Source of the DNA: Terrabacter sp. Ter38
Lineage (GTDB): Bacteria; Actinomycetota; Actinomycetes; Actinomycetales; Dermatophilaceae
DNA length: 64,000 bases
Direction of reading: 5' to 3'
NCBI RefSeq assembly: GCF_024519435.1
Contig: NZ_JALJRZ010000009.1
Span: 155,923 to 219,922, forward strand
Shown here: positions 63,384 to 64,000 of the stretch, piece after piece
Layout of the letters: each line of letters starts with the position of its first letter
Position numbering within the stretch: position 1 is the stretch's first letter
Notes under the pieces: model-generated
Told to the model about the DNA's origin: nothing
Seen by the model: the letters and a program-made list of their open reading frames with translations, nothing else
Database searches by the model: none
Translations under genes and position numbers: made by a program

Positions 63384-63524
63384 ATGAGTGGTCAGATCCC
63401 CCCGGTCCCGATCCAGACGGACGCCAGCACACCGTGCGACTGTGACAACTGTCCCGACGGCTGCACCTGCGACAGCTGCCGCTGCGAGGACTGCACGTGT
63501 TCCCAGTGCTCGCACGCCGCGTGA
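63384..63524 (+). CDS. Metallothionein-like Cys-rich protein
   Basis: 46 aa beginning MSGQIPPVPIQTDAST. Ten cysteines lie in residues 18-42 with the spacing CxC-x2-C-x3-C-x-C-x2-C-x-C-x2-C-x-C-x2-C (PCDCDNCPDGCTCDSC then RCEDCTCSQCSHAA), mixed with Asp/Ser and ending in a His. The AAGGAG ribosome site 6 nt before ATG 63384 and a sigma-B-like promoter support real expression. The pattern is that of soft-metal-binding metallothioneins (Cu, Zn, Cd), but the sequence matches no family I can name. Missed by size filters. Confidence 0.8.
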   Translation: MSGQIPPVPIQTDASTPCDCDNCPDGCTCDSCRCEDCTCSQCSHAA

Positions 63525-63570
63525 GCGGGTGTGCCGCTCGGACGGACGAAGAGGCCGGATCGAAGGAACC

Positions 63571-63891
63571 ATGAGCATCACACCATCTCCGCAGCACCGA
63601 AGCAGCATCGGCGCTGCGCCGCCAGCTGTGAAGCAGCCCTCCAGCGAGCTCCGTGAGGAAATGGCTGCCCTGTCCGTGCGCGAGCTCCTGGCCGAGCTCG
63701 CGAGGCTGCAGGACCGCGCCAACTCGGAGCTCATCGGCCAGGGAGGACGGATGCTTCCCGGGCAGGTCCATCGACGAGCCGAGCTCGAGCGGCGGGAGCG
63801 CTACATCACCGCAGAGCTCGCGAGACGCCGCACCGCAGGTCCGGAGTCCGTCGACGTGGGTCAAGTCCGTATCGGTGGTGTACGACGGTGA
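63571..63891 (+). CDS. Hypothetical small protein
   Basis: 106 aa from ATG 63571 (GAAGGA upstream), 46 bp after the Cys-rich gene and possibly on its transcript. After a Ser/Pro-rich N-terminus, SELREEMAALSVRELLAELA and RRAELERRERYITAELARRR form amphipathic, probably coiled helices; the tail is Gly/Val-rich. No family recognised. Confidence 0.6.
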   Translation: MSITPSPQHRSSIGAAPPAVKQPSSELREEMAALSVRELLAELARLQDRANSELIGQGGRMLPGQVHRRAELERRERYITAELARRRTAGPESVDVGQVRIGGVRR

Positions 63892-63909
63892 TCCGTCGGG
63901 GTCGTTCGG

Positions 63910-64000
63910 TTAGGCGGTGATCGCCGCGGCGATCAGGTCGTTGGTCACCTCCTCACGATCGTCGTCGGTGGTGCGGTCGGTCAGGACGGCTCGGGCGTTC
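63910..64000 (-). CDS. Partial gene at right edge, unknown
   Basis: Minus-strand frame enters from the right edge and ends at TAA 63912-63910; the 29 visible C-terminal residues include NARAVLTDRTTDDDREEVT and DLIAAAITA. Too little to identify. Confidence 0.5.
   Translation of the reverse strand, partial: NARAVLTDRTTDDDREEVTNDLIAAAITA

Noticed and set aside
63910..64000. Right-edge fragment as the end of a transposase
   Set aside because: Only 29 residues are visible, no inverted repeat is seen next to the stop, and no family motif can be named.

Overview
The window is gene-dense, high-GC DNA with many GTG starts and short ATGA/GTGA gene overlaps, and it encodes phosphatidylinositol-mannoside (PIM) biosynthesis. 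Together these point to an actinobacterial chromosome, probably a Micrococcales/Intrasporangiaceae-like organism (family placement is a guess). No phage, CRISPR array, rRNA or intact insertion sequence is visible.

Left third (1-18 kb): a conserved housekeeping block read leftwards. It runs thrS, HIT hydrolase, pgsA, PIM acyltransferase, pimA, a membrane protein, pdxS, (kynU and a DUF4037-like gene inserted), pdxT, yebC/pmpR, ruvC-ruvA-ruvB, yajC-secD-secF. The order matches the mycobacterial Rv2614c-Rv2592c neighbourhood. A perfect actinobacterial LexA box lies before ruvC. The 770-bp gap after thrS is full of perfect stem-loops and holds one possible micro-ORF.

Middle (18-40 kb): two GNAT acetyltransferases; a fatty-acid block (MaoC hydratase, FabG4-like double-SDR, thiolase, divergent TetR and acyl-CoA oxidase) resembling the mycobacterial htdX-fabG4-fadA2 locus; a flavin reductase, a MOSC-like protein and a SulP transporter; PPK2; a translationally coupled SulP - diacylglycerol kinase - PAP2 phosphatase operon; tRNA-Val; pabB/pabC; a glutathione peroxidase; a stand-alone LigD-type polymerase; tRNA-Gly; a monooxygenase-fold protein and a class II glutamine amidotransferase.

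Right third (40-64 kb): accessory and stress-like genes. A large MalT/LAL-type LuxR regulator is flanked almost symmetrically by two related ~75-aa proteins and two SHOCT proteins. Then come two M20 peptidases around a lipoprotein and a Dcu-type transporter, a CPA1 antiporter, a ThrE-type exporter, an MFS exporter, and a Pls/PosA-type single-module NRPS with a lysine-like adenylation code, coupled to an M1 metallopeptidase and followed by a phosphopantetheinyl transferase. This looks like a poly-amino-acid (epsilon-polylysine-like) cluster. The end holds DUF2252, a frameshifted glutaminase, a zinc-ribbon mini-protein and an unlisted 46-aa, 10-cysteine metallothionein-like protein behind a sigma-B-like promoter.

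Two genes (DUF4037-like, glutaminase) carry single-base frameshifts in or next to G/C-rich runs, so sequencing error must be excluded before calling them dead. An octamer core GTATGCC/GGCATAC occurs 26 times, well above what base composition predicts.
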